Positions 41,352 through 49,715 of a stretch of 64,000 bases of DNA are shown here, in pieces. The first letter of the stretch is position 1; every line of letters begins with the position of its first letter. The notes under the pieces were generated by a model. It was not told the DNA's origin and searched no databases. It was given only the letters and a program-made list of their open reading frames with translations. The stretch is from Propionibacteriaceae bacterium (GTDB lineage Bacteria > Actinomycetota > Actinomycetes > Propionibacteriales > Propionibacteriaceae). Location: assembly GCA_031285845.1 (NCBI GenBank), contig JAITVK010000012.1, forward strand, positions 30,181 through 94,180, written 5' to 3'. The position numbers and the translations under genes were made by a program.

Positions 41352-41357
41352 TAAGGT
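41352..41357 (+). promoter_or_regulatory. Possible promoter of tRNA-Tyr
   Basis: TAAGGT (41352-41357) lies 20 bases before the mature tRNA, with TGGACT 18 bases further upstream as a weak -35. The rest of the 262-base gap after the chelatase start shows nothing clear. Confidence 0.35.
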
Positions 41358-41377
41358 TGACCGCGCTGGAAAGCCTT

Positions 41378-41460
41378 GGCGGGTTGCCCGAGCGGCCAAT
41401 GGGAGCAGACTGTAAATCTGTCGGCGTGAGCCTACGGAGGTTCGAATCCTTCACCCGCCA
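41378..41460 (+). tRNA. tRNA-Tyr (GTA)
   Basis: Acceptor arms GGCGGGT and ACCCGCC close a class II tRNA of 83 bases with a long variable arm. The anticodon loop CTGTAAA holds GTA. The T arm contains GGTTCGAATCC. CCA is not encoded. Confidence 0.93.
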
Positions 41461-41471
41461 CGCAAGCGAGT

Positions 41472-41508
41472 CGCGGGGCGGTCGGATTCTCATCCGGCCC
41501 GCCTCGCG
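41472..41508 (+). terminator. Terminator hairpin after tRNA-Tyr
   Basis: CGCGGGGCGG (41472-41481) pairs with CCGCCTCGCG (41499-41508) with one mismatch. CGGAT and ATCCG extend the stem to a four-base TCTC loop. The weakly T-rich GCATCTTTGT follows. Confidence 0.55.
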
Positions 41509-41526
41509 GTGAGCATCTTTGTGCAG

Positions 41527-41556
41527 TTGATGAACCGGGGTTCTCTCGTGTATCGT
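41527..41556 (+). promoter_or_regulatory. Promoter of the tRNA-Thr / tRNA-Met / rpmG unit
   Basis: TTGATG (41527-41532) and TATCGT (41551-41556) are separated by 18 bases and lie just ahead of tRNA-Thr. This is one of the few -35/-10 pairs of standard form in the window. Confidence 0.5.
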
Positions 41557-41566
41557 TGATGCGCTT

Positions 41567-41639
41567 GCCCCTATAGCTCAGTCGGTAGAGCGTCTCCATG
41601 GTAAGGAGAAGGTCTGCAGTTCGATTCTGCATGGGGGCT
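41567..41639 (+). tRNA. tRNA-Thr (GGT)
   Basis: Acceptor arms GCCCCTA and TGGGGGC include one G-T pair. The anticodon stem TCTCC/GGAGA encloses ATGGTAA with anticodon GGT. D and T arms are normal (TAGCTCAGTCGGTAGAGC and GTTCGATTC). CCA is not encoded. Confidence 0.93.
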
Positions 41640-41671
41640 CGGTGTCTGAGTGGTCCGCCACATCAGACAGT

Positions 41672-41745
41672 GGCGGGATAGCTCAGTCGGTCAGAGCGAG
41701 CGGCTCATAATCGCTAGGTCGCGGGTTCAAGTCCCGCTCCCGCTA
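41672..41745 (+). tRNA. tRNA-Met (CAT)
   Basis: Acceptor arms GGCGGGA and TCCCGCT enclose normal D and T arms. The anticodon loop CTCATAA gives CAT. The anticodon stem lacks the three G-C pairs typical of the initiator, so it is read as elongator Met. An Ile tRNA with modified C34 cannot be fully excluded. Confidence 0.85.
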
Positions 41746-41776
41746 CCGAACGAATCTGAAGGATCGGAGTAAGACG

Positions 41777-41947
41777 ATGGCGAAGAAGACGGGCGATGTT
41801 CGTCCCAAGATCACCATGGCGTGCACCCAGTGCAAAGAGCGCAACTACATCACCAAGAAGAATCGTCGCAACGACCCTGATCGGCTTGAGCTGAGCAAGT
41901 ACTGCCCGCGCTGCCACAAGCATCAGGTTCATCGCGAAACCCGATGA
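41777..41947 (+). CDS. rpmG: 50S ribosomal protein L33
   Basis: A 56-residue frame begins [19 protein letters not shown] and ends [10 protein letters not shown], clearly L33 of the large ribosomal subunit. It carries both cysteine pairs (CTQC and CPRC), so it is the zinc-binding form. It starts 32 bases after tRNA-Met, and GGATCGGAG precedes the ATG. Co-transcription with the two tRNAs is likely. In related genomes secE and nusG often follow; they are not here. Confidence 0.95.
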   Translation: MAKKTGDVRPKITMACTQCKERNYITKKNRRNDPDRLELSKYCPRCHKHQVHRETR

Positions 41948-41991
41948 ACTCGGACTGGGTGGAAGCCCAGTGCGATGTAGAGCGAACTGTG

Positions 41992-42030
41992 ACCGGTGAC
42001 GTGTATTGACGTCATCGGTTTCGTTCGTTT
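41992..42030 (+). terminator. Rho-independent terminator after rpmG
   Basis: ACCGGTGACGT (41992-42002) pairs with ACGTCATCGGT (42009-42019) with one mismatch around a six-base loop, followed by TTTCGTTCGTTT. A smaller hairpin, ACTGGG/CCCAGT, precedes it. Confidence 0.75.
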
Positions 42031-42301
42031 CCGGGCAGGCATTGAAGCCGTGCCCATCGGGCGCGGTCTGTCGGCATGATCGCTTGAATCGCTCAGACGT
42101 ACCGAATGAACGCGGTCAAGCCTGAACACCAACGGATTGAGGACGCCCGTACGATCGGTGATCCTCGACGGCGATTGATCAAGCTCCGCACCGACTGCGA
42201 CGGTCGAGTCTGTTCCGAAAACACCCGCGCATCGACGTCCGCCAGCGACGCCCAGGACGGGCGATCTAGTCTACGGTCCAGCCCACAGGGCCGTGCCCCG
42301 A
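42031..42301. other. Intergenic region without a recognised feature
   Basis: About 270 bases lie between the rpmG terminator and the 3' end of tRNA-Gly. No plausible ORF, repeat or RNA fold stands out. Confidence 0.4.
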
Positions 42302-42304
42302 TGG

Positions 42305-42375
42305 AGCGAACGACGGGAATCGAACCCGCATGACCAGCTTGGAAGGCTGGGGCTCTACCATTGAGCTACGTTCGC
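42305..42375 (-). tRNA. tRNA-Gly (TCC)
   Basis: On the minus strand GCGAACG and CGTTCGC form the acceptor stem of a 71-base tRNA. The anticodon stem CCAGC/GCTGG encloses CTTCCAA with TCC. CCA is encoded next (42302-42304). Confidence 0.93.
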
Positions 42376-42379
42376 GTGG

Positions 42380-42452
42380 TCGGGGCGAGAGGACTCGAAC
42401 CTCCGGTCTCCTGCTCCCAAAGCAGGCGCGCTAGCCACTACGCTACGCCCCG
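42380..42452 (-). tRNA. tRNA-Pro (TGG)
   Basis: On the minus strand CGGGGCG and CGCCCCG form the acceptor stem. The anticodon stem CCTGC/GCAGG encloses TTTGGGA with TGG. CCA is encoded at 42377-42379, four bases before tRNA-Gly begins, so the two are surely one transcript. Confidence 0.93.
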
Positions 42453-42549
42453 ATGTGGAGCGACCAACCCCACGATTCTACGGGCTAGTGCTCACGGAAG
42501 CCAATTGCGTCGACCAGGCGGTCGATGTCGGCGGATCGTACGCCAAGGA

Positions 42550-43431
42550 TCACGACGTACGGAATGTCACTGTCACCGCGGTGGTCGGTTGGGCGTTGGT
42601 CGAGTCGGTGGTCCATTGGGGCAGCTTGTCGGCAGCCGCCGTCCACTGATGCGACCCAACGCTGACCGAGGCGACGCCGGTGATCGTGGCCCAGCTTTGC
42701 GCGAACGCGGCGGCCGACCATGCGATGGCGTCGCTCGGAGCCGACAGTTTCAGCTGAGCGCTGGTCGATTCACCTGCCGGTACGGTCTGGACCTCCAGCC
42801 GAGCGCCGTACCCCTGTGTCAGCGCGGTCGCGAGACGGTCAGGATCGGGTGCGGCGAGGTCGCGGACCACGCAGGACCAGGCCTGGGGGGTTTGTCCGCT
42901 CAGGGCTGAGGCGAGCAGACGAGCCTCGTCGACATGGTCGTCGTAGGCGTCAGGAAAGCCGCTGCGTTGGACCTCCTGGGCGACATCGCCGATGTCGGCC
43001 GTCTGCCAGCCGTCGACGGTTTCCATGACCTCGAAAAACTTGCCAGAGGAATAGTACGGATCCTGGACTTCTTCGGCCGTTCCCCATCCCATCGAGGGAC
43101 GCTGCTGGAACAGGCCGAGCGAGTCGCGGTCACCGTAGTCAAGGGCGCGCAGTCCCGATTCCTGGATGGCGGTGGCCAACCCGATGGTCGTGGCGCGGGC
43201 CACAAGGTCGCGCTGGGCAGCGACGGCCGCGATGATCGAGGCGTTGCGAGCTTGGTCGGGTTCGAGATAGGTCGAGTCGCCACCGACCTGCGCCCAGCAC
43301 AGTTGGGACGGTGGTGTGGGGGCGGGTCGCAAGATCTTGCCCGCCCAGTAGACCACCCCGATCATCACGGCGACGGCGAGGATGGCGATGCCGATTCCAC
43401 GGAAGACGTGACGTTCACGTGAGGCTCCCAC
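42550..43431 (-). CDS. Membrane-anchored lysozyme-like actinobacterial protein
   Basis: The 293 residues begin with an N-terminal membrane segment (FRGIGIAILAVAVMIGVVYWAG, about 10-32). An extracytoplasmic domain follows with IGLATAIQESGLRALDYGDRDSLGLFQQRPSMGWGT. The ESGL and FQQRP motifs belong to a widespread actinobacterial family with a transglycosylase-like helical fold. The later VQRSGFPDAYDDHVDEARLLASALSG is also conserved. Peptidoglycan cleavage is inferred, not proven. GTG 43431 follows the dapD stop by one base, so it is in the dapD operon; the longer frame back into dapD is rejected. Confidence 0.75.
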   Translation of the reverse strand: MGASRERHVFRGIGIAILAVAVMIGVVYWAGKILRPAPTPPSQLCWAQVGGDSTYLEPDQARNASIIAAVAAQRDLVARATTIGLATAIQESGLRALDYGDRDSLGLFQQRPSMGWGTAEEVQDPYYSSGKFFEVMETVDGWQTADIGDVAQEVQRSGFPDAYDDHVDEARLLASALSGQTPQAWSCVVRDLAAPDPDRLATALTQGYGARLEVQTVPAGESTSAQLKLSAPSDAIAWSAAAFAQSWATITGVASVSVGSHQWTAAADKLPQWTTDSTNAQPTTAVTVTFRTS

Positions 43432-43432
43432 G

Positions 43433-44350
43433 TCAGTTCCGATGCAGTTCAGGGTTGAGTTCGACCGTTGAGTTGGTACGACGCGCCGCCCGTACGCGCC
43501 CGCTGACCGAGTCGCGAAGATACAGCCAACCGGACTGGCCTGACAGAGTGGCCGCTTTGACGATCGACCCGTCGGGCAAGGTGATCTTGGTGCCGGAGGT
43601 GACATAGAGCCCGGCTTCGACGACGCAATCGTCGCCTAGGCTGATGCCGATCCCGGATTCAGCGCCCAGTAGGCAGCGTCGTCCAACGCTGATCTGCTCG
43701 CGACCGCCGCCGGACAACGTGCCCATGACCGACGCGCCGCCGCCGACGTCGGATCCGTCGCCGATGATCACACCGGCGGAGACTCGCCCCTCGATCATCG
43801 AGGCGCCCAAGGTGCCAGCGTTGAAGTTGACGAAGCCTTCATGCATCACGGTCGTGCCGCTGGCTAGATGCGCGCCCAACCGAACACGGTCGGCGTCGGC
43901 GATTCTGACCCCTTCAGGAATGACGTAATCGACCATGCGGGGGAACTTGTCCACCGAGGTCACGCTGACCATGCTCATGTGCTGGAGTTCGGCTCGAACC
44001 GCCTCGAATCCGTGGGTGGAACAGGGGCCGACGGTGGTCCACACGACGGTGGGCAGCACGGCGAAGATGCCGTCGAGGTTGATGGATCGCGGCGGGCACA
44101 GTCGGTGGGACAGCAGATGCAGCCGCAGGTACGCGTCAGCCACGTCGGCCGGCGGGCGATCCAGATCGATGCTCACATGACGAGTCTCACGGCTCACGGA
44201 GCGTACGACGTCAGTCGGTCGGGGTCCAGGGGTCTCAAGCGTGGTGTCAGTGGTCGAGCCCAAGCGGGGGTGGGGGAACCAGCAGTCGAGAACGCCGTCG
44301 GTGCGGTGGACCGTGGCGATCCCGACGGCAGTGGCCGTACGCATATTCAT
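43433..44350 (-). CDS. dapD: Tetrahydrodipicolinate N-succinyltransferase
   Basis: DapD succinylates tetrahydrodipicolinate in the succinylase route to meso-DAP and lysine. The 305 residues match the actinobacterial form. An N-terminal domain is followed by the left-handed beta-helix hexapeptide region: [51 protein letters not shown] and [28 protein letters not shown] 44350 is chosen because TAGGCT lies seven bases upstream on the minus strand. dapE is divergent, as in mycobacteria (Rv1201c/Rv1202). Confidence 0.95.
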   Translation of the reverse strand: MNMRTATAVGIATVHRTDGVLDCWFPHPRLGSTTDTTLETPGPRPTDVVRSVSRETRHVSIDLDRPPADVADAYLRLHLLSHRLCPPRSINLDGIFAVLPTVVWTTVGPCSTHGFEAVRAELQHMSMVSVTSVDKFPRMVDYVIPEGVRIADADRVRLGAHLASGTTVMHEGFVNFNAGTLGASMIEGRVSAGVIIGDGSDVGGGASVMGTLSGGGREQISVGRRCLLGAESGIGISLGDDCVVEAGLYVTSGTKITLPDGSIVKAATLSGQSGWLYLRDSVSGRVRAARRTNSTVELNPELHRN

Positions 44351-44357
44351 GATATTC

Positions 44358-44363
44358 AGCCTA
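44358..44363 (-). promoter_or_regulatory. -10 element of dapD
   Basis: On the minus strand TAGGCT is followed by seven bases and the dapD ATG. Confidence 0.5.
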
Positions 44364-44643
44364 CTGGACCTGGTTCCTGCCCTCAGGAGGCCGTCGCGCT
44401 CCCGCGCGTCGGATCGGTCACGGTTGGGGGCTGACCCCCAAGACACCCCCGGGCGGTTCTCACCAGATCGATCGTCTGGCCATCACCCCCTGGCATCCGT
44501 CAGCGCGATCGATCTGATGTGGCTCGTCGCCGAGGCGGTGCGTGTGGTCGCACGCGATGGGTCGATCGTGCTGTGTGCGCCCAACTGAGCGGTCGACTCC
44601 GTTGCGGCACGACGCTCCACGCGAGTTCCTCGCAGCATTCGGC
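44364..44643. other. dapD-dapE intergenic region
   Basis: About 280 bases have no gene. A stretch ending at a TGA at 44588 (about 44510-44588) translates as protein-like sequence, SAIDLMWLVAEAVRVVARDG, without a start or ribosome-binding site. It may be the remnant of a lost gene. Confidence 0.3.
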
Positions 44644-44649
44644 TAGTCT
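44644..44649 (+). promoter_or_regulatory. -10 element of dapE
   Basis: TAGTCT is followed by exactly six bases and ATG 44656. Confidence 0.6.
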
Positions 44650-44655
44650 GTGGGA

Positions 44656-45729
44656 ATGCTCGAACACGTGGATGACGTTGAGCGGCTGTTGCCGCAGATT
44701 CTGGACATCGAGTCGGTCAGCGGCGATGAACGCCACCTGGCCGATCTGGTCCAGGCCACCTTGGGATCGTACGACCATCTGCAGGTGACACGACTGGGCA
44801 ACGTGATCGTCGCTCGGACATCCTGGGGTCGTCCTGAACGCGTGGTCATCGCCGGGCATCTCGACACGGTGCCAGTGATGGACAATCTGCCTAGTCGTCG
44901 CGGTTTGCGTGATGGCCGTCCTGCGGTGTACGGGCGCGGTGCGGTCGACATGAAGGCCGGGGTCGCGATCCAGGTCAACCTGGCGGCGACGCTCGCCAAC
45001 GCGGCGAGGGACATCACCTGGGTTTTCTACGACTGTGAAGAGGTCGAGGCGACCCGCAATGGCCTGGGACATCTCGTGGCTGCTCGCCCCGATCTGATCG
45101 CCGGTGACCTGGCGATCTTGATGGAACCCACAGGTGGCCGACTGGAAGGCGGATGTCAAGGCACGTTGCGCGCTGAGATTCGTACCTACGGTGTCGCGGC
45201 GCATTCAGCGCGCTCTTGGCTCGGCCACGACGCGATCCATGACATGGCTGACGCGCTGGCGGTTCTGCGCCGCTACGAGTCGCACACCGTCATGGTCGAC
45301 GGTCTGGCCTATCGCGAAGGTCTCAACGCCGTCGGCATCAGTGGGGGAGTGGCGGGCAATGTCATTCCCGACCGTTGCCAGATGCTGGTCAACTACCGTT
45401 TCGCGCCCGACAAGAGTGTCGAGGAGGCCACAGCGATCGTACGGGAGGCCTTCGCCGGTTACGAACTGGAGATCGTCGACGCCGCCGCGGGGGCCCGTCC
45501 GGGGCTGAGTCAACCGGCGGTGGCCAGTTTGGTCCGGGCTGTGGGCGTCGAAGTCGCCCCGAAGTACGGTTGGACCGATGTCGCCCGATTCGCCGCCCAG
45601 TCGATCCCCGGGATCAACTGGGGACCGGGCGACCCCAATTTGGCCCACACGGTCGACGAGAACGTCCTGATCGACGAGGTGTTGGGTTGCCGGGACGCGC
45701 TGCGCGGCTGGCTGATCGGCGCAGTGTGA
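44656..45729 (+). CDS. dapE: Succinyl-diaminopimelate desuccinylase
   Basis: DapE removes succinate from N-succinyl-L,L-DAP, a later step of the pathway started by the divergent dapD. The 357-residue M20 metallopeptidase has metal and catalytic residues in AGHLDTVPVMD, GRGAVDMKAG, YDCEEVEATRNGLGHL and the final HTVDENV. A dimerisation domain sits at about 175-280 (YGVAAHSARSWLGHDAIHDM). ATG 44656 is placed by the TAGTCT -10; the in-frame start six bases earlier would lie inside the predicted promoter spacer. Confidence 0.94.
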   Translation: MLEHVDDVERLLPQILDIESVSGDERHLADLVQATLGSYDHLQVTRLGNVIVARTSWGRPERVVIAGHLDTVPVMDNLPSRRGLRDGRPAVYGRGAVDMKAGVAIQVNLAATLANAARDITWVFYDCEEVEATRNGLGHLVAARPDLIAGDLAILMEPTGGRLEGGCQGTLRAEIRTYGVAAHSARSWLGHDAIHDMADALAVLRRYESHTVMVDGLAYREGLNAVGISGGVAGNVIPDRCQMLVNYRFAPDKSVEEATAIVREAFAGYELEIVDAAAGARPGLSQPAVASLVRAVGVEVAPKYGWTDVARFAAQSIPGINWGPGDPNLAHTVDENVLIDEVLGCRDALRGWLIGAV

Positions 45730-45798
45730 GTCGGTTTCACGCTCGCTGGGTCGGTGGCCAGTGTTCCGGTCGGTCCGTGGTGGGGCCACTGGTCCGCG

Positions 45799-45804
45799 TA
45801 GACT
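45799..45804 (+). promoter_or_regulatory. -10 element of the LOG-family gene
   Basis: TAGACT is followed by exactly six bases and ATG 45811. Confidence 0.6.
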
Positions 45805-45810
45805 TGTTCC

Positions 45811-46557
45811 ATGAGCAAGGATTACCTCACCCGGGCGCAGAGCGGGGTCATACGTCGTAGTCGGGCGGGCGAGACCACCACGGCCGATCAACGACTGTTG
45901 GACACCTCCGGTGGCGACTGGCGCAGCCAGGACCCGTGGCGGGCGATGCGGATTCAATCGGAGTTCGTCGAAGGCTTCGAGAACTTGGCCGGGCTCGGGC
46001 CCGCAGTGTCGGTCTTCGGTTCGGCTCGAACCACGGTCACCGATCCGGATTATCGCTCGGCGTACCACATCGGCCAGGGGCTGGCGGCCAAAGGTTTCAC
46101 CGTCATCACCGGCGGCGGCCCTGGGGTCATGGAGGCGGCCAACAAAGGCGCTTTCGAGGCAGGGGGAACCTCGATCGGTTTGGGCATCGAGTTACCCTTC
46201 GAACAGTCTTTGAACGAGTATCTGACGTTGGGGATTCAGTTTCGTTACTTCTTCGCGCGCAAGACGATGTTCTTGAAGTACTCCCAAGGTTTCGTGGTCA
46301 TGCCGGGAGGGTTTGGGACTTTCGACGAACTGTTCGAGGCTTTGGTCCTTGCTCAGACGGGCAAGGTCACTCGGTTCCCGATCGTGTTGTTCGGAACGGA
46401 TTACTGGGCCGGACTGTTGACGTGGCTTCGGGACTCCGTCGAGCATCGCCACTTCATCGCGGCGGCCGACGTCGACACCATCCCGGTGACCGACGACATT
46501 GACGAAGCTGTGGACATCGTGACCCGACATGTCGGGGATGTCACAAATCAAGGATAG
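45811..46557 (+). CDS. LOG-family (TIGR00730) Rossmann-fold protein
   Basis: The family includes cytokinin-riboside 5'-monophosphate phosphoribohydrolases. The 248 residues show VFGSARTTVTDPDYRSAYHIGQGLAAKGFTVITGGGPGVMEAANKGA and the signature PGGFGTFDELFEALVLAQTGK. The bacterial role is probably nucleotide hydrolysis; the older label lysine decarboxylase is wrong. Order after dapE matches mycobacteria (Rv1205). Its TAG stop codon forms the first three bases of the TAGGCT promoter element of the next gene. Confidence 0.88.
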   Translation: MSKDYLTRAQSGVIRRSRAGETTTADQRLLDTSGGDWRSQDPWRAMRIQSEFVEGFENLAGLGPAVSVFGSARTTVTDPDYRSAYHIGQGLAAKGFTVITGGGPGVMEAANKGAFEAGGTSIGLGIELPFEQSLNEYLTLGIQFRYFFARKTMFLKYSQGFVVMPGGFGTFDELFEALVLAQTGKVTRFPIVLFGTDYWAGLLTWLRDSVEHRHFIAAADVDTIPVTDDIDEAVDIVTRHVGDVTNQG

Positions 46558-46560
46558 GCT
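46555..46560 (+). promoter_or_regulatory. -10 element of the DivIVA-domain gene
   Basis: TAGGCT begins with the stop codon of the LOG-family gene and is followed by exactly six bases and ATG 46567. Confidence 0.55.
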
Positions 46561-46566
46561 GACACT

Positions 46567-46893
46567 ATGGAATGGTTCATTACGTTGATAGCGGTGGCTG
46601 TGATCGGCCTGGCTGTCGTGGCCGCCACTGGGCGGTTGGGGCAGTTCGGCGGTTGGCGGCTTCGGCCCTCCACAAAGCTGAGGCTCACAGCCTCACCGTT
46701 GTTGGCCGAAGACATCGCGCAGTTGCGCTTCGATGTGGTGCCCCAAGGGTACGCGATGGATCAGGTGGACGAGGTCTTGGAACGGATCGAAAACCAACTT
46801 CGCAACAACCGGTCTGAATCTGGAATAATGGAGAACGGTCAATTGAGTGAGAAAAGGAACCACGATGGCAGCGATGAAACCTCGCACGGGTGA
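46567..46893 (+). CDS. DivIVA-domain membrane protein
   Basis: The 108 residues have one N-terminal membrane segment (about 4-20), a linker and a short DivIVA-type motif, DIAQLRFDVVPQGYAMDQVDEVLERIENQL. The motif resembles DivIVA/SepIVA proteins that sense membrane curvature or recruit growth machinery. A coiled coil is short or absent. The last 29 bases overlap the start of the DUF3117 gene in another frame. The order dapE-LOG-DivIVA-DUF3117-glgA matches mycobacteria (Rv1209-Rv1212c). Confidence 0.78.
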   Translation: MEWFITLIAVAVIGLAVVAATGRLGQFGGWRLRPSTKLRLTASPLLAEDIAQLRFDVVPQGYAMDQVDEVLERIENQLRNNRSESGIMENGQLSEKRNHDGSDETSHG

Positions 46894-47035
46894 CGGACCG
46901 ATTGAGGTCACGAAGGAAGGTCGAGGCATTCTCCTGCGATTCCCCGTCGATGGCGGCGGACGCTTGGTCGTGGAGATGAACGTCGAGGAAGCCACGGGAT
47001 TGTACGAGGCTCTCAAGCCCGTCGTCGGACAGTGA
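46865..47035 (+). CDS. DUF3117 small protein
   Basis: A 56-residue, highly conserved actinobacterial protein of unknown function (Rv1211 type). It begins MAAMKPRTGDGPIEVTKEGR and contains RFPVDGGGRLVVEMNVEEA. ATG 46865 is preceded by GAAAAGGAACC and gives the exact family N-terminus. It starts inside the DivIVA-domain gene in a different frame, so translation of the two may be linked. Confidence 0.93.
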   Translation: MAAMKPRTGDGPIEVTKEGRGILLRFPVDGGGRLVVEMNVEEATGLYEALKPVVGQ

Positions 47036-47082
47036 GTCCGTCCTGGTGGAGATTCCTCAGTCTTGACCTCGCGCGGCCTGGC

Positions 47083-48270
47083 TCACCGTGGTGAGAAGGT
47101 CTCGATCGCTTGGCGATACACCTTGATCGTCTGATCAGCGATGGTGTCCCACGAGAATTCGTCGATGCACCGTTGTCGGCCAGCTTTGCCGTACGCGGCT
47201 GCGGTCGCTGGATCTCGTGTCAGCGAGTTGACCGCCTCGGCGAACTCCTGCTCGAACTGACGCACCACCGCTGGATCATCGGCTTGATCAGGATCGTAGT
47301 GGACCAGTCGGCCGGTGACCCCATCGACGACCACTTCTGGAATGCCGCCGACATCCGAGGCGACGACTGCGGTCTGGCAGGCCATCGCCTCCAGGTTGAC
47401 GATTCCAAGGGGTTCGTAAATCGATGGGCAGGCGAAGACCGTGGCATGGGTCAAGATCCGTCGAAGATCCACCCGCGGCACCATGTCGACCACCCAGGTG
47501 ACCGAGCTGCGAGCGGCCTTCAGCGCGGAGAAGGCTTCGGTGAACTCCTGCTCGATCTCAGGGGTGTCTGGCGCTCCAGCAAGCAGAAGCAATTGGGTCG
47601 ACTCGTCGAAATGCTGGGCGGCCCGCACCAGATGGACCAGCCCCTTCTGACGGGTGATGCGTCCGACGAAGACCACCAGGGGCCGTTTAAGATCGATGCC
47701 CAACTGCGTCAGCTTGGCTGTGTCGTCGTCGGGGTAGAAGTCGTTGGTGTCGATCCCGTTGCGTACGACGAAGACCTTGTCAGGATCGAGATCGGTGTAC
47801 GACGCCAGGACATCGTGGCGCATGCCGTCGGAGACGGCGATGACTGCTGTGGCGTCGAGGAAAGCCGTCTTCTCAGCCCAACTCGACACACGGTATCCAC
47901 CCTGCAGTTGCTCGGCCTTCCATGGACGATGTGGTTCGAGCGAGTGGGAGGTCACGACATGGGGGACATTGCCCATCTTTCCGGCCAACAGTCCAGCCAG
48001 ATTGGCGTACCACGTGTGGGAGTGGACGACGTCGACCTCGGGCACAGCGGCCGCCATGGCCACATCGGTGCCCATCACACGCAAGGCGGCGTTGGCGCCG
48101 TCGGGGAATGTCTCCGGGTGCGCGGTCGCCCCGGGTCTCGGCTCGCCCATGCACTGCACGTCCACCAGTTCGCAGCGCGGCTTCAAATGCTCCACGAGTT
48201 GGCCGACGTGAACCCCGGCGCCGCCATAGATGTACGGGGGGTATTCACGGGTGAGAATTGATACTCGCAT
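47083..48270 (-). CDS. glgA: Glycogen/maltosyl synthase glycosyltransferase GlgA (GlgM type)
   Basis: This GT4-family transferase uses ADP-glucose. Actinobacterial members are thought to make alpha-maltose-1-phosphate for the GlgE pathway (GlgM). The 395 residues show MRVSILTREYPPYIYGGAGVHVGQLVEHL, the nucleotide-binding VFVGRITRQKGLVHLVRAA and the EX7E region CPSIYEPLGIVNLEAMAC. ATG 48270 is six bases after CACGAT on the minus strand, and the 24-residue longer form is not family-like. It is divergent from glgC, its ADP-glucose supplier. Confidence 0.93.
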   Translation of the reverse strand: MRVSILTREYPPYIYGGAGVHVGQLVEHLKPRCELVDVQCMGEPRPGATAHPETFPDGANAALRVMGTDVAMAAAVPEVDVVHSHTWYANLAGLLAGKMGNVPHVVTSHSLEPHRPWKAEQLQGGYRVSSWAEKTAFLDATAVIAVSDGMRHDVLASYTDLDPDKVFVVRNGIDTNDFYPDDDTAKLTQLGIDLKRPLVVFVGRITRQKGLVHLVRAAQHFDESTQLLLLAGAPDTPEIEQEFTEAFSALKAARSSVTWVVDMVPRVDLRRILTHATVFACPSIYEPLGIVNLEAMACQTAVVASDVGGIPEVVVDGVTGRLVHYDPDQADDPAVVRQFEQEFAEAVNSLTRDPATAAAYGKAGRQRCIDEFSWDTIADQTIKVYRQAIETFSPR

Positions 48271-48354
48271 AGTCGAATCGTGCCACATCTTGGGGTTTTT
48301 GGGTACCCCTGATCCCACAACGTGACCTTTTTTTGACAACATCCGTGAAGGGGC

Positions 48355-48383
48355 TTGTCATGACTTGAAAAAGGACTTAGTGT
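48355..48383 (+). promoter_or_regulatory. Promoter of glgC
   Basis: TTGTCA (48355-48360) and TAGTGT (48378-48383) are separated by 17 bases, a standard sigma-A spacing. The ATG follows seven bases later. Confidence 0.6.
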
Positions 48384-48390
48384 AAGGGCC

Positions 48391-49635
48391 ATGGCAGTCC
48401 GACCCAATGTTCTTTCCATTGTTCTTGCCGGGGGCGAAGGCAAACGACTCATGCCTCTGACCGCAGATCGTGCCAAACCGGCTGTGCCGTTCGGGGGGAC
48501 GTACCGGCTGATCGACTTCGTGATGAGCAACCTGGTGAATTCCGGGATGCGACGGATCGCTGTTCTGACGCAGTACAAGTCTCATTCCTTGGACCGACAC
48601 ATCTCGCTGACCTGGCGCATGTCCACCATGCTGAACCAGTACGTGACCACGGTCCCGGCTCAGCAGCGCACTGGCAAGCAGTGGTTCCAAGGCAGCGCTG
48701 ACGCGATCTACCAGTCGATGAATCTCATCTCGGATGAGAATCCGGATTACGTGGTCGTGTTTGGCGCCGACAACATTTACCGAATGGATGTCGAGCAGAT
48801 GTTGGACGCCCATATCGAGTCGGGTTTGCCGGTGACGGTGGCTGGGATCCGGGTCCCTCGGTGGCAGGGCAATCAATTCGGCATCATCGACGCCACGGCT
48901 GACGCGAAGATCGCCCGCTTTTTGGAGAAACCGGCCGATCCACCGGGACTGCTCGACTCTCCCGAGGAATGCTACGCCTCGATGGGCAACTACATATTCA
49001 CGACCAAGGACTTCGTCGAGGCTCTGGTCCTCGACGCTCAAGATGACAGTTCGCGCCACGACATGGGCGGCAACATCATTCCGAGCTTCGTCGCCAACGG
49101 CTTGGCTGGGGTGTACGACTTCACCCGCAACGAGATGCCCGGCGCGACCGAGAAGGATCGCAGCTACTGGCGAGACGTCGGCACCATCGACGCCTACCAC
49201 GAGGCGCATATGGACCTGGTGAGCGTCAATCCGGAGTTCAACCTTTACAACCGGAAGTGGCCGATTTGGACGAACCAGGCCCAGTCGCCCGGCGCGAAGT
49301 TTGTGTTGCGTGGGACGGCTGAGGATTCCATCGTCTCAGCTGGGTGTATCATTTCGGGCGGCGATGTCGACCGCTCGGTTCTGAGTCCCGACTGCATGAT
49401 TCACAAGTGGAGCAAGGTGGAGGAGGCTATCTTGCTTTCAGGGTGTCATATCGGCGAGGGGGCGGTCATCCGCAGAGCCATTCTGGACAAGAACGTACGC
49501 GTCGCGTCCAGAGTTGAGATCGGGGTGAACCACGACCACGATCGTGCGAGGGGGTTCTTCGTCTCACCCAGTGGTATTACGGTGGTGCCGAAGAACACAG
49601 TGGTGAATGAAGAAGAGGAGGGCGTGTCGCACTGA
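48391..49635 (+). CDS. glgC: Glucose-1-phosphate adenylyltransferase
   Basis: GlgC makes ADP-glucose from glucose-1-phosphate and ATP, the committed step of glycogen synthesis. The 414 residues show the pyrophosphorylase loop [26 protein letters not shown], the [10 protein letters not shown] region, [12 protein letters not shown] and the sugar site EKPADPP. The C-terminal beta-helix carries [21 protein letters not shown]. It is divergent from glgA over a 120-base gap that carries both promoters. Confidence 0.96.
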   Translation: MAVRPNVLSIVLAGGEGKRLMPLTADRAKPAVPFGGTYRLIDFVMSNLVNSGMRRIAVLTQYKSHSLDRHISLTWRMSTMLNQYVTTVPAQQRTGKQWFQGSADAIYQSMNLISDENPDYVVVFGADNIYRMDVEQMLDAHIESGLPVTVAGIRVPRWQGNQFGIIDATADAKIARFLEKPADPPGLLDSPEECYASMGNYIFTTKDFVEALVLDAQDDSSRHDMGGNIIPSFVANGLAGVYDFTRNEMPGATEKDRSYWRDVGTIDAYHEAHMDLVSVNPEFNLYNRKWPIWTNQAQSPGAKFVLRGTAEDSIVSAGCIISGGDVDRSVLSPDCMIHKWSKVEEAILLSGCHIGEGAVIRRAILDKNVRVASRVEIGVNHDHDRARGFFVSPSGITVVPKNTVVNEEEEGVSH

Positions 49636-49676
49636 GCGCAGAGTTTGACTACTGGGCGTCCAGTGATACACGATGA

Positions 49677-49682
49677 TAAAAT
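49677..49682 (+). promoter_or_regulatory. Possible -10 element of mihF
   Basis: TAAAAT lies about 33 bases before the mihF ATG. A TTGACT at 49645 is too far away (26 bases) to be its normal -35. Confidence 0.35.
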
Positions 49683-49715
49683 GATCACGGTTTGCTTCGA
49701 AGTGAAGGAGAAGAG

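Noticed and set aside
41116..41493. N-terminal extension of the CbiX-like protein
   Set aside because: It would translate the antisense of tRNA-Tyr; the family start with ribosome-binding site is at 41115.
42106..42333. 75-codon plus-strand frame before tRNA-Gly
   Set aside because: Runs into the tRNA-Gly gene and lacks a credible start; its end (GIEPA) is the usual artefact of translating a tRNA.
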